Below, one piece after another: positions 25,259 to 33,381 of a stretch of DNA of 64,000 nucleotides (within the stretch, counting starts at the first letter, position 1; each line of letters begins with the position of its first letter). The position numbers and the translations under genes are program-made. Source of the stretch: an uncultured Acetatifactor sp. (GTDB lineage Bacteria; Bacillota; Clostridia; Lachnospirales; Lachnospiraceae); the NCBI GenBank assembly GCA_910584375.1, contig CAJUAH010000003.1, positions 124,001-188,000 on the forward strand. The letters run 5' to 3'. Under the pieces are notes generated by a model. That model saw only the letters and a program-made list of their open reading frames with translations, ran no database searches and had not been told where the DNA came from.

Positions 25259-25677
25259 TGTGCCTGCCGCACCTCGTTCATCAGGCACAGCATATCGTCT
25301 TCTTTGACAAGGGCTATGCCCTGGGCCTCGTCGCCCAGCACCACCAGCCGGTCCCCGGTCTTCAGATGGAATATCTTTCTGGCCCGCTGGGGAATCACGA
25401 TCTGGCCCTTGTCCCCCAGGGTCACAACGCCGAACAGATGCTTGCCTCTGGGAGGAACCATCATGCCGCTGCCAGTCCCGTCATAGTTCACCAGTTCGTC
25501 TATGGACACGTCATAGAGCTGGGCCAGCGCCACGCAGTTATGAATATCCGGGGCTGTCTCCCCGGTCTCCCACTTGGCCACCGCCTGCCGGGAGACTCCC
25601 AGGCGGTCAGCCACCTGTTCCTGGGAAAATTTATGCAGTTTACGCAGATTGTACAGATTTTCACTCAGCATCGCCAT
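25240..25677 (-). CDS. XRE-AbrB two-domain transcriptional regulator
   Basis: 145 residues with two DNA-binding modules: an N-terminal XRE HTH (about 5-62: FSQEQVADRLGVSRQAVAKW) and a C-terminal AbrB/SpoVT-like swapped-hairpin domain (about 80-125: GVVTLGDKGQIVIPQRARKI). The second is more often a stand-alone protein or antitoxin. AAAGGA precedes the ATG. It follows the ABC permease by 34 bp on the same strand and probably controls the ABC pair. Confidence 0.85.
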   Translation of the reverse strand: MAMLSENLYNLRKLHKFSQEQVADRLGVSRQAVAKWETGETAPDIHNCVALAQLYDVSIDELVNYDGTGSGMMVPPRGKHLFGVVTLGDKGQIVIPQRARKIFHLKTGDRLVVLGDEAQGIALVKEDDMLCLMNEVRQAQQEQGD

Positions 25678-25711
25678 TTCCTCTTCCTTTATTGAAACAT
25701 ATCAGACGCAT

Positions 25712-26365
25712 TCACAGATCCAGCTTTTCAAAGCGCTCTTCCGAGCGTTTCATGGACAGTAGTGTTCCGGCGGCATATATCAGAACGGCCGCCACCAGCA
25801 ACGCCAACTGACGCCCCACGCCCGCCCCCTCGCAGTCGTTTAACCAGGTCAGACCGGGAATATGATGCAATGTCTCGCCCAATCCCACCACCGCAAAGGC
25901 CGCGACACAGAACAGCACAAAGGGCTTTCCGTAATAGTAGGCCGTCCTGTAAAAGCCTCCCAGAAAAATCAGGTTGAACAGCAACATAATCACCAACAGG
26001 TATGCCAAAAAAGCCGGATTCGCGTTCATCAGAGGATTGGTCCGGTACACCTGCGCGTCCCGCAGCGCTGTCATGCGCAGTATCGTCAACATGCCGCAGA
26101 CGCAAACGCCCAATAGCTGGATACAGACCACAAAGAGATAGCGGACCCTCACCACATCCCTTTTTCGCACCGGCAGAAGAGCCGTAAACAGCACATCATT
26201 GTACTCCCTGGCAAACTGAAAGGTGTAAAAGATACCCAGGCAGATAAAGAATCCGCACACCAGGACAGGATATCCCGGAATCATGGTCATCCCCGCAAAG
26301 GCCAGGAAGACATATGTGAGCGGCGCAGCCGTCAGGGTAAATTCTTTTTTGATCAGTGTACTCAT
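25712..26365 (-). CDS. ABC-2 type permease
   Basis: 217 residues with six hydrophobic helices, starting MSTLIKKEFTLTAAPLTYVF. The ATG overlaps the ATPase stop (ATGA), so the two are translationally coupled. Frames extending further upstream belong to the ATPase region and are rejected. The protein resembles small ABC-2 permeases that are paired with GntR- or XRE-controlled ATPases in Clostridia. Substrate unknown. Confidence 0.78.
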   Translation of the reverse strand: MSTLIKKEFTLTAAPLTYVFLAFAGMTMIPGYPVLVCGFFICLGIFYTFQFAREYNDVLFTALLPVRKRDVVRVRYLFVVCIQLLGVCVCGMLTILRMTALRDAQVYRTNPLMNANPAFLAYLLVIMLLFNLIFLGGFYRTAYYYGKPFVLFCVAAFAVVGLGETLHHIPGLTWLNDCEGAGVGRQLALLVAAVLIYAAGTLLSMKRSEERFEKLDL

Positions 26366-27216
26366 AATGTACCCCCTTCCAGGTGTATTATAACAGTCTC
26401 CAGATCGGCGGGAGTGATCCCGTCCATCCCGGCCTGCCTGGCTCTGTCCTCCTGTTCCCGCAGGATCAGCGCTGTCTGCCCGTCCCTGCCGCGGCGGATT
26501 CCCTGGGCCAGCTTTCTTTGCTCCGCTGTCAGCTCGCCGCGCACTGCCGCCAGCCGATACCGCTCTGTAAAATCCTCCCTGGGCCGGGAGGCGACGATCT
26601 CCCCCTTCCGGATATAAGTGACGGCGTCCGCGCATTTTTCCAGGTCAGAAGTGATATGCGTGGAAAACAGAATAGACACGCCCTGGGATGCCAGATCCAG
26701 AAATATCTCCAGCAACTCCTCCCGGGATACCGGATCCAGTCCGCTGGTGGGCTCGTCCAGAATCAAAAATTCCGCGTGATGGGAAAGCGCCAGAGTAAGG
26801 TTAAATTTTACTTTCATCCCCTCCGACAGTTCCGTCAGTCTCTTTTCAGGATGCAGGGCAAACTTTTCCAGATACCGCCCGCAGACTCCATCGTCCCAGT
26901 TGGAATAAAAAGTCTTCGTCACCCGGATGATATCCCCTATCCTCCTGCGGTGATAGTAGCTGATGCCCCCGGCGGCATAGCCGATCCGCTGTTTGATCTC
27001 CTGCTCCCTGTCCCCCAGCTCCATGCCGAAAAAGCAGATTTCCCCGCTGTCGGGATGCACCAGGTTCATAATGGACTTCAGCGTCGTGGTCTTGCCCGCC
27101 CCGTTTCGTCCCACAAATCCCATGATTCTCCCCTTTTCCACAGCAAAGGACACATTCCGCAACGCAAAGGAAGGATAGCGTTTACACAGATTCCGAATAC
27201 ATAGTATCTCTTCCAT
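26362..27216 (-). CDS. ABC transporter ATP-binding protein
   Basis: 284 residues. Walker A GRNGAGKTTTLKSIM (about 36-50), signature LSEGMKVKFNLTLALSH (about 130), Walker B FLILDEPTSGLDP. The signature LSEGMK is typical of YtrB-like ABC-2 ATPases. A C-terminal extension of about 70 residues follows the core (YRLAAVRGEL onward). The start chosen is the ATG at 27216, where alignment to the family begins; the 50 residues before it are unlike any ABC N-terminus. It heads the ATPase, permease and XRE-AbrB operon. Confidence 0.85.
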   Translation of the reverse strand: MEEILCIRNLCKRYPSFALRNVSFAVEKGRIMGFVGRNGAGKTTTLKSIMNLVHPDSGEICFFGMELGDREQEIKQRIGYAAGGISYYHRRRIGDIIRVTKTFYSNWDDGVCGRYLEKFALHPEKRLTELSEGMKVKFNLTLALSHHAEFLILDEPTSGLDPVSREELLEIFLDLASQGVSILFSTHITSDLEKCADAVTYIRKGEIVASRPREDFTERYRLAAVRGELTAEQRKLAQGIRRGRDGQTALILREQEDRARQAGMDGITPADLETVIIHLEGGTL

Positions 27217-27484
27217 GACATTTCCCCCATTCTCTATATTTTTCCTACTTATGTTCGCTTTATTTGCATTATAGACCGAAAAATATTCTCCGTCTACCAA
27301 CCAAAGCTCACATTCCGGGACACTTTTTGTTATGTCCTGTTGCGCGCGTACCGCCTTGCAGCACACACTTTCCTGAATCCTGTCATTTCCTGTCGATATA
27401 TGTCAACCCTTTTCTCTTGCAATCGTCAATTTACGTTGTCATACTTGTTATAGATAACCTGTATTTTGACAAAATACCACAGCA

Positions 27485-27499
27485 GGAACGGAATGTTCC
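27485..27499. promoter_or_regulatory. Inverted repeat before a small gene
   Basis: GGAAC-GGAAT-GTTCC, a perfect 5-bp-arm palindrome just upstream of the ribosome site of the 50-residue gene. It might bind a regulator; spacing differs from the LexA box (GAAC-N4-GTTC). Confidence 0.35.
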
Positions 27500-27515
27500 A
27501 CGAAAGGAGAAATTC

Positions 27516-27668
27516 ATGGATTACTTTAAGGACAAACTTTTTGAACTGCTCAACGACGCGGACGATATGGGAATATGCGATATCGAGACCAATGACAGGG
27601 AAAACACGTTCCAGATATCCCTGCAGAGTGGCATGATAGTGGAGGTGAAATGCAGACAGATAAAATAA
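27516..27668 (+). CDS. Small cytoplasmic protein, unknown (50 aa)
   Basis: 50 residues, starting MDYFKDKLFELLNDADDMG and ending in a short beta-like stretch. AAAGGAG is ideally placed before the ATG. It is acidic with no membrane helix. I do not recognise it. The ribosome site and regular codon use support a real gene. It sits 75 bp before the merR gene but the merR promoter lies between them. Confidence 0.55.
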   Translation: MDYFKDKLFELLNDADDMGICDIETNDRENTFQISLQSGMIVEVKCRQIK

Positions 27669-27686
27669 AAAACTTTAAAATTGCTA

Positions 27687-27717
27687 TTGACTCCTACGCT
27701 GCGTAATAGTTTATATT
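27687..27717 (+). promoter_or_regulatory. MerR-type promoter with 19-bp spacer
   Basis: TTGACT (27687-27692) and TATATT (27712-27717) are 19 bp apart, the long spacer MerR regulators twist into an active shape. The spacer carries the inverted repeat TACGC-T-GCGTA. It fits autoregulation of the downstream merR gene. Confidence 0.75.
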
Positions 27718-27742
27718 GATGTTACACGAGGAGGAGAGGGCC

Positions 27743-28471
27743 ATGAAAACGGTACATGAAGTCAGCAAGCTTGCCGGAGTGAGTATACGCGCTCTGCAAT
27801 ATTATGACAGGATCGGCCTGCTGTGTCCGGCAGGACACACCGATGCCGGGTACAGACTGTATGACGATACGGATCTGGAACGCCTGCAGCAGATATTACT
27901 GTTCCGGGAGCTGGAGTTCCCTTTAAAGGAAATCCGTCGGATCATCGAAAGTCCCCATTTTGACAGGGACAGGGCGCTGGATCAGCAGATCGCCCTGCTC
28001 CGGATGAAAAAGGAACATCTGGAGGATCTGATCGAACTTGCTCGTGGAATAAAATTGAAAGGAGAAAAAGCTATGGATTTTTCAGCATTTGACACGAGCA
28101 AAATGGATGAATACGCGGCGCAGGCCAGAGCGTCCTGGGGAAATACGCCCGAATATAAGGAATACGAGGCCAAATCCGGGAACCGCCCGCAGGAGGAAGA
28201 ACAGACCCTGGCAGGACAGTTGATGTCCATATTTGCGGAATTTGGGCGGATAAAAGACACCGATCCCGCATCCGCGCAGGCACAGGCACTGGTGGATAAG
28301 CTGCAGGGCTTTATCACGGAACATTATTACCGCTGCTCGGATGAGATCTTGTCCGGCCTGGGAAAGATGTATGCGGCGGGCGGCGATTTTACCGCCAATA
28401 TCGACCGCGCCGGCGGAGCGGGAACTGCCGCTTTCACAAACCGGGCAATCCAGGCTCACTGTAAACAATGA
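27743..28471 (+). CDS. MerR family regulator with TipAS-like effector domain
   Basis: 242 residues. The N-terminal winged HTH is clear (VSKLAGVSIRALQYYDRIG, then YRLYDDTDLERLQQI), then a coiled-coil dimer helix (about 75-112), then a helical TipAS-type domain (about 125-240). That domain in TipA binds thiopeptides and activates multidrug genes. The ATG at 27743 follows GGAGGAG; a frame start nine codons earlier has no ribosome site and overlaps the -10 box. No target other than itself is evident in the window. Confidence 0.87.
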   Translation: MKTVHEVSKLAGVSIRALQYYDRIGLLCPAGHTDAGYRLYDDTDLERLQQILLFRELEFPLKEIRRIIESPHFDRDRALDQQIALLRMKKEHLEDLIELARGIKLKGEKAMDFSAFDTSKMDEYAAQARASWGNTPEYKEYEAKSGNRPQEEEQTLAGQLMSIFAEFGRIKDTDPASAQAQALVDKLQGFITEHYYRCSDEILSGLGKMYAAGGDFTANIDRAGGAGTAAFTNRAIQAHCKQ

Positions 28472-28488
28472 TCCGGTATAACCGGAAA

Positions 28489-28511
28489 GAAGGGGCTGCG
28501 GCCCCTTTTTT
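28489..28511 (+). terminator. Terminator of the MerR gene
   Basis: Stem AAGGGGC/GCCCCTT around TGCG, followed by a run of T. Confidence 0.88.
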
Positions 28512-28676
28512 AATACGCCCTTTTTTGTTTTCCGGGTGGCGGACAGCCCGGTAATATGTTATGCTTAATTATATAGAAAATACCCAAAGAATATACGCCT
28601 TTTTCGGCGCTGTACCTGGGGCTTGTCCGTCTGCAAGGCATCGGCCTGTTGCCCATGAAAGAAAAGGAGAAAAGAG

Positions 28677-30371
28677 ATGGTACGCACATTTGCAACACAC
28701 CGCATCAGAAAACAGGAAGAACTCACAGGAAGGCTATGGCAGTTCACTCCCCTTCAGGGCGAGTACGCCGGGCGGGATTATCAGGTCTCCACTCCCAGCT
28801 GCTGGGAGAATTATCCCGACTTTGGACAGTACCGGGGAGAGGGCCGTTATACGACGACGTTTGTGGGAGAGGGAAATCTGCGTATTGTCTGCAAGGGTGT
28901 CAGCCATACGGCCACCGTGTTGCTGGACGGACAATGTGTCGCAAAGCATTACAATGCCTACACGGCATTTTCCGCCTTGATCCGGGATATGCCCTCCGGT
29001 GCGCACAGGCTGGAAATCATAGCGGACAACCGCTTTTCGGAAGAAAGCGCCCTGCATGTGCCCAACGATTATATGTCCTACGGCGGTGTTTCCCGCCCTG
29101 TGGTCCGGGAACAGGTTGAAAGATCCTTTATCGAATATATACATGTGACGCCCTGCCTTATCGAGGGACACTGGCATGTCCGGGTGGAAACGGCCCTTCA
29201 TAATCTGTCTGAGGCAGAGCCGGTAGATCTGCATGTCCGCATTGTGGATCAATCCCTGGTTTTTTCCGGGCAGACCCTGTTCCCCGGCAGGAATCTGCTC
29301 ACCGGGGAACTGACTTTTGACAACGTGACGCCCTGGTCTCCCGAGGCTCCGATCCTGTATGATGTGGTGGGAATCCTGGAAAAAGACGGACAACCCTTTG
29401 ATGACCTGATAGACCGTTTCGGATTTCGCGAAGTCCGTGTGGACGGAAAGCAGATCCTTCTAAACGGCAGCCCTCTGCATATCAAGGGACTGTGCCGCCA
29501 TGAGGATCACCCGCAGTTTGGTTGCGCGCTCCCCTTTGCCGCCATGGCCGCCGATCTGGCGCTGATCCGGCATATGGGCGCCAACTCCGTCCGCACCGCC
29601 CACTATCCCAACGATGAGATCTTTCTGGATCTGTGCGATGAGCAGGGCATCCTGGTATGGGAGGAAAACCATGCCCGGGGATTGAGTCTGGAACAGATGC
29701 AGAACCCTCACTTCGAGCCCCAGGCGGAGCAGGTGATCCGGGAGATGGTGGAGCTGCACTACAACCACCCCTCTATCTATATCTGGGGCATTTTAAACGA
29801 ATGCGCCAGCGAGAGCGAATACGGCAGAGAATGTTACAGGCAGCAGTTTGATCTGCTGCGTTCCCTGGATACCTCCCGCCCCTGTTCCTTTGCCAGCTGC
29901 AAGTTTAAGTCCGATATCTGTTTTGACCTGCCGGATGTGGTGTCCTACAATATCTATCCCCTCTGGTACCACGACACACCCCCGGCGGAATACCTGGACG
30001 ATCTGTATAAATGGGTGCAGAATGAGACCGGCGGCGCGGGCAAGCCCTTCCTGATCACGGAGATTGGCGCGGGAGGGATCTACGGATACCGCAGCGGCTA
30101 TGCCACCAAGTGGAGCGAGGAATGCCAGGCCCGTATCCTGCAAAAACAGTTGGAGGCCGTGCTGTCCTACCCCGACTGCGCAGGGGTCTACATCTGGCAG
30201 TTCTGCGATATCCGCATCAGCGAGGAATGCTGGTTCGGCCGCCCCCGCACCATGAACAACAAGGGAATCGTGGACGAATACCGCCGCCCTAAACTCTGTT
30301 ATGAGGTTGTGAAAAGACTGTTTGAAAACTCCGTCACGGAGCCAAACCGGTTTACCAGCACCTTGCGGTAA
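28677..30371 (+). CDS. Glycoside hydrolase family 2, beta-glucuronidase-like
   Basis: 564 residues without signal peptide, so cytoplasmic. Sugar-binding, immunoglobulin-like and TIM-barrel domains follow in GH2 order. The acid/base is in WGILNECAS (Glu375) and the nucleophile in FLITEIGAGG (Glu462). Near the end, RTMNNKGIVDEYRRPK carries an NxK pattern (Asn527, Lys529) in the position that binds the carboxylate of glucuronate in beta-glucuronidases, so that activity or a related uronidase is more likely than beta-galactosidase. AAGGAG precedes the ATG. Its last 73 bp overlap the convergent GH31 gene. Confidence 0.83.
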   Translation: MVRTFATHRIRKQEELTGRLWQFTPLQGEYAGRDYQVSTPSCWENYPDFGQYRGEGRYTTTFVGEGNLRIVCKGVSHTATVLLDGQCVAKHYNAYTAFSALIRDMPSGAHRLEIIADNRFSEESALHVPNDYMSYGGVSRPVVREQVERSFIEYIHVTPCLIEGHWHVRVETALHNLSEAEPVDLHVRIVDQSLVFSGQTLFPGRNLLTGELTFDNVTPWSPEAPILYDVVGILEKDGQPFDDLIDRFGFREVRVDGKQILLNGSPLHIKGLCRHEDHPQFGCALPFAAMAADLALIRHMGANSVRTAHYPNDEIFLDLCDEQGILVWEENHARGLSLEQMQNPHFEPQAEQVIREMVELHYNHPSIYIWGILNECASESEYGRECYRQQFDLLRSLDTSRPCSFASCKFKSDICFDLPDVVSYNIYPLWYHDTPPAEYLDDLYKWVQNETGGAGKPFLITEIGAGGIYGYRSGYATKWSEECQARILQKQLEAVLSYPDCAGVYIWQFCDIRISEECWFGRPRTMNNKGIVDEYRRPKLCYEVVKRLFENSVTEPNRFTSTLR

Positions 30372-32590
30372 GTCTTCTCATAGCCGCGATGCGTGAGCCG
30401 TCCCTGCACCTGACCGCTTTCGTCCACGGTAAACCGATACAGGTTGTACTCTCCATCCCGGTAGGCGAAGTCCTCCCCGTTGTCCTGGTAGTGCTCCCAC
30501 TCTCCCTCGCCCGGGTACACGTCCAGGAGCAGGGTATCCTCCTCCTTCTCGCCCACATAGGACACAGGCTCCATGGCAGGGATCACGCTGCCCGCTTTTA
30601 CATAGATGGGGCATACGTCCAGGGGCGCCTCCCGGATCACCCATACCGGGCCGGTAAACTTTTCATCCGTCCAATAATCGTACCAGACGCCCTCGGGCAG
30701 ATATACCATCCTCCTGCTCATGCCCTGGCAGACCACCGGCGCAACCAATATCCGGTCTCCCACCATAAACTCATCGTTACAGGTTCTGGCTGTTTCGTCT
30801 TTTTCGTAGTGATATACCAGGGGGCGCATCACCGGCGCTCCCGTCCCTTCCGTCTCACGGAAAAGATCGTAAAAATAGGGAATCCAGCGGTAACGCAGTT
30901 TCACATACTTTCTGTAAATATCCAACACTTCCTGACCGAATTGCCACGGCTCCTGCCGCCTGGTTCCCATGGCGCTGTGGTTGCGAAACAGCGGTGAGAA
31001 ACATCCCACCTGTACCCAGCGGGCCAGCAGTTCACCGGTGGTATCCGAGCCGAAACCGCCCACGTCCGTGCCCGCAAAGGGCATACCCGACAGTCCCAGA
31101 TTGCACAGTTGGGGGATCGCCATCTGCAAATGCGCCCAGATGCTGTGATTGTCCCCGGTCCAGCAGGTAGTGTACTTCTGACTGCCCGCATAACAGGCCC
31201 TGGTAATCACAAAGGGCCTGCGCCCGTCCAGGCGTTTCAGTCCTTCGTATGTGCCCTTTGCCATTAGATGCCCGTACACATTGTGCATTTGGGCATGATT
31301 TGCCTCGCGGTCCCCGTCCGTAAACACCACGTCCTGGGGCAGCGGTCCGTTAAAGCTGGCGGGCTCGTTCATGTCGTTCCAGATGCCCCGGACGCCCTTA
31401 TCTAGCAGGAAACGCTGTTTCTCTCCCCACCACTGTCGCACCGCCGGATTGCCAAAGTCCGGGAAGGCGGCGTCCCCCGGCCACACCGCGTTGATATAGA
31501 CTTCCCCCTGGGGCGTCCTGGCAAAATACCCCTTTTCTACGCCCTCGTCATAGACGGAATAACCCGTCTCCTTTTTTACGCCCGGATCATTGATAACCAC
31601 AGGCTTGAATCCCCGCCGCGCCAGCGACGCAAGGTATCCCGCGGCATCCCCGTAATACCGCCCTTCATTCCAGGTAAATACGCGGTAATCCTGCATATAA
31701 TCGATATCAAAATGGATGGCGTCACAGGGGATGTCCCGCTCCCGCATACCCCCGGCAATCTCCTCCATATCCTCCAAAGTGGCGTACCCCCATCTGGACT
31801 GGTGGTAGCCCAATGTCCACTTCTGGGGCAGGGGACAGGTTCCCGTGAGACAGGTATAGCAGGAAAGTACCTCTGCCATGGAGTCTCCCGCCATATAGTA
31901 ATAATCCAGATTACCCGCCTCCGCGCCAAAATAATAGTACTCCCGGGACTCCTGCCCCATATTGAAAAAGCTCTTACAGGTGTTGTCCAGGAAAATACCG
32001 TACACATGCTCCCCCGTCAACGCCATGAAAAAGGGAATGGACTTATACAGCGCCTTAAAGCTGTCCACCTGGGGATCGGGATTGTCCGTATTCCACATCT
32101 CATAGTCATATCCCCGCTTATCCAGGAACCCGGTCTTGTCCCCCAGCCCGTAAAAATGCTCATCCCCGTTAAGACGTTTCAGCACGTCAAAAGCATGGCC
32201 CGCCCCCTGGTCGGCCCTGTGCCCTTCGCTGGCTAGGACTTTCAATGCCTCGTCGCTGAGTACCTGCAGGGGTCTGCGCTCTCCCCGGTAATCTTCGCAC
32301 ACCGCATGGCCCGCCTCATCATAAAAGTCCACATAAAAATCGTCGCTGACCCTGACAAAGATCTTTCCCGTACCGATCCACAGGCCGTCCTCCCGTTCCT
32401 CCACCGTCAATTCCACCGGCTGCCGTTTATCACCCTCTATGGCTTTGGAGTCCTGCTCCCGGCTCTCCAAACCGTAAAAAACATTGACGATCCATGGCGT
32501 GATCGCCCGCACCTTCGCCTCGCCCCGCTCAAACGTCAATGCGACCTCCTGCCCTGAGACCTCGTAGCTCTTCCTCTTTCCCAGATTCAT
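30299..32590 (-). CDS. GH31 family alpha-glucosidase
   Basis: 763 residues, cytoplasmic. The nucleophile motif is GIWNDMNEPASFN (Asp406) and the acid/base motif CWTGDNHSIWAH, with FAGTDVGGFGSDTTGELLARW after it. The N-terminal beta-sandwich and distal beta-sheet domains are complete by length. The ATG at 32590 overlaps the HAD gene's stop (ATGA); a GTG eleven codons earlier has no ribosome site. Expected action is release of glucose from the non-reducing ends of maltodextrins or isomalto-oligosaccharides. It is the last gene of the pullulanase operon. Confidence 0.9.
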   Translation of the reverse strand: MNLGKRKSYEVSGQEVALTFERGEAKVRAITPWIVNVFYGLESREQDSKAIEGDKRQPVELTVEEREDGLWIGTGKIFVRVSDDFYVDFYDEAGHAVCEDYRGERRPLQVLSDEALKVLASEGHRADQGAGHAFDVLKRLNGDEHFYGLGDKTGFLDKRGYDYEMWNTDNPDPQVDSFKALYKSIPFFMALTGEHVYGIFLDNTCKSFFNMGQESREYYYFGAEAGNLDYYYMAGDSMAEVLSCYTCLTGTCPLPQKWTLGYHQSRWGYATLEDMEEIAGGMRERDIPCDAIHFDIDYMQDYRVFTWNEGRYYGDAAGYLASLARRGFKPVVINDPGVKKETGYSVYDEGVEKGYFARTPQGEVYINAVWPGDAAFPDFGNPAVRQWWGEKQRFLLDKGVRGIWNDMNEPASFNGPLPQDVVFTDGDREANHAQMHNVYGHLMAKGTYEGLKRLDGRRPFVITRACYAGSQKYTTCWTGDNHSIWAHLQMAIPQLCNLGLSGMPFAGTDVGGFGSDTTGELLARWVQVGCFSPLFRNHSAMGTRRQEPWQFGQEVLDIYRKYVKLRYRWIPYFYDLFRETEGTGAPVMRPLVYHYEKDETARTCNDEFMVGDRILVAPVVCQGMSRRMVYLPEGVWYDYWTDEKFTGPVWVIREAPLDVCPIYVKAGSVIPAMEPVSYVGEKEEDTLLLDVYPGEGEWEHYQDNGEDFAYRDGEYNLYRFTVDESGQVQGRLTHRGYEKTYRKVLVNRFGSVTEFSNSLFTTS

Positions 32591-33381
32591 TTTTCCGCCC
32601 ATTCCTTTCCAAAATTTGTACACGCAGCCAGACCGCCATCCTCTCCCAGCAAAATGTCCGCTGCCTTCCCCCAGTCACCGTCCGTCACCTGATAGGTGGG
32701 ACGATATCGGCCCCCGCCCTGAGAGGAGGTCGCCGTATGCAGATAGAGGCTGTCCATACCCACGTTGGCCGCCCCCGCGATATCCGACTCCATATCGTTT
32801 CCCACCATGAGACAGTCCGCAGGATTCAGGTCATACCGCTCCAGCAGTCTGCGGTAAAACGCCTGGCAGGGCTTTTTGCAGCCCTCCTCGGAGGAGATCA
32901 GGATCCCGTCAAAGCAGTCCGCAAGCCCCAGCAGCTCCAGCTCCGGCCTGGTAAAATCGCTCTGGGCATTGGACAGCAGATACAGGCTCTTTCCTCTGGC
33001 ACGCAGCTCTGCCAACGTCTCTTTTACCCCATCGTACACCCGCAGTAGCTGTCTGGTCAAGGCGCGGAAAAAGATTGCCGTCATCCGGGCGCTCTGCCGG
33101 TCGCAGGCCACTCCCTTCTCCTGATACAACCGCTGAAAGACCCTTGTGAGATCCGGCTCCGCCAGCACATCCCTCTGCCCGAAGACTGCCGCGTCCCTCT
33201 GCATTTGCACAGTGCTTGCCTCCTCCAGCCTCCGAAAGGCGGCATGGAGCTGAGAGGGCGTATAGGCCGCTCCCATGGAGCCATACAGTTCGCCCATTTT
33301 CTCCCACACATAAGGCTTTTCCTCATCGGTGCGGATATCCGCCAGCGTCCCATACAGGTCAAAAATATAATTGTCATACAT
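32587..33381 (-). CDS. HAD family hydrolase
   Basis: 264 residues. Motif I is FDLYGTLADI, where the nucleophile Asp is kept and the usual second Asp is Tyr, as in dehalogenase/YjjG-like HADs. Motif II is LYLLSNAQSD, motif III has a Lys in EEGCKKP, and motif IV is CLMVGNDMESDIAGA. A helical cap lies between motifs I and II. The ATG at 33381 overlaps the debranching gene by 8 bp, and the sequence upstream in this frame is not HAD-like. Substrate unknown; the operon suggests a sugar phosphate or a housekeeping phosphatase role. Confidence 0.83.
   Translation of the reverse strand: MYDNYIFDLYGTLADIRTDEEKPYVWEKMGELYGSMGAAYTPSQLHAAFRRLEEASTVQMQRDAAVFGQRDVLAEPDLTRVFQRLYQEKGVACDRQSARMTAIFFRALTRQLLRVYDGVKETLAELRARGKSLYLLSNAQSDFTRPELELLGLADCFDGILISSEEGCKKPCQAFYRRLLERYDLNPADCLMVGNDMESDIAGAANVGMDSLYLHTATSSQGGGRYRPTYQVTDGDWGKAADILLGEDGGLAACTNFGKEWAEK

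Noticed and set aside
27485..27499. LexA-type box GAAC...GTTC.
   Set aside because: Gap is five bases, not four, and the downstream gene is not an SOS gene I recognise.
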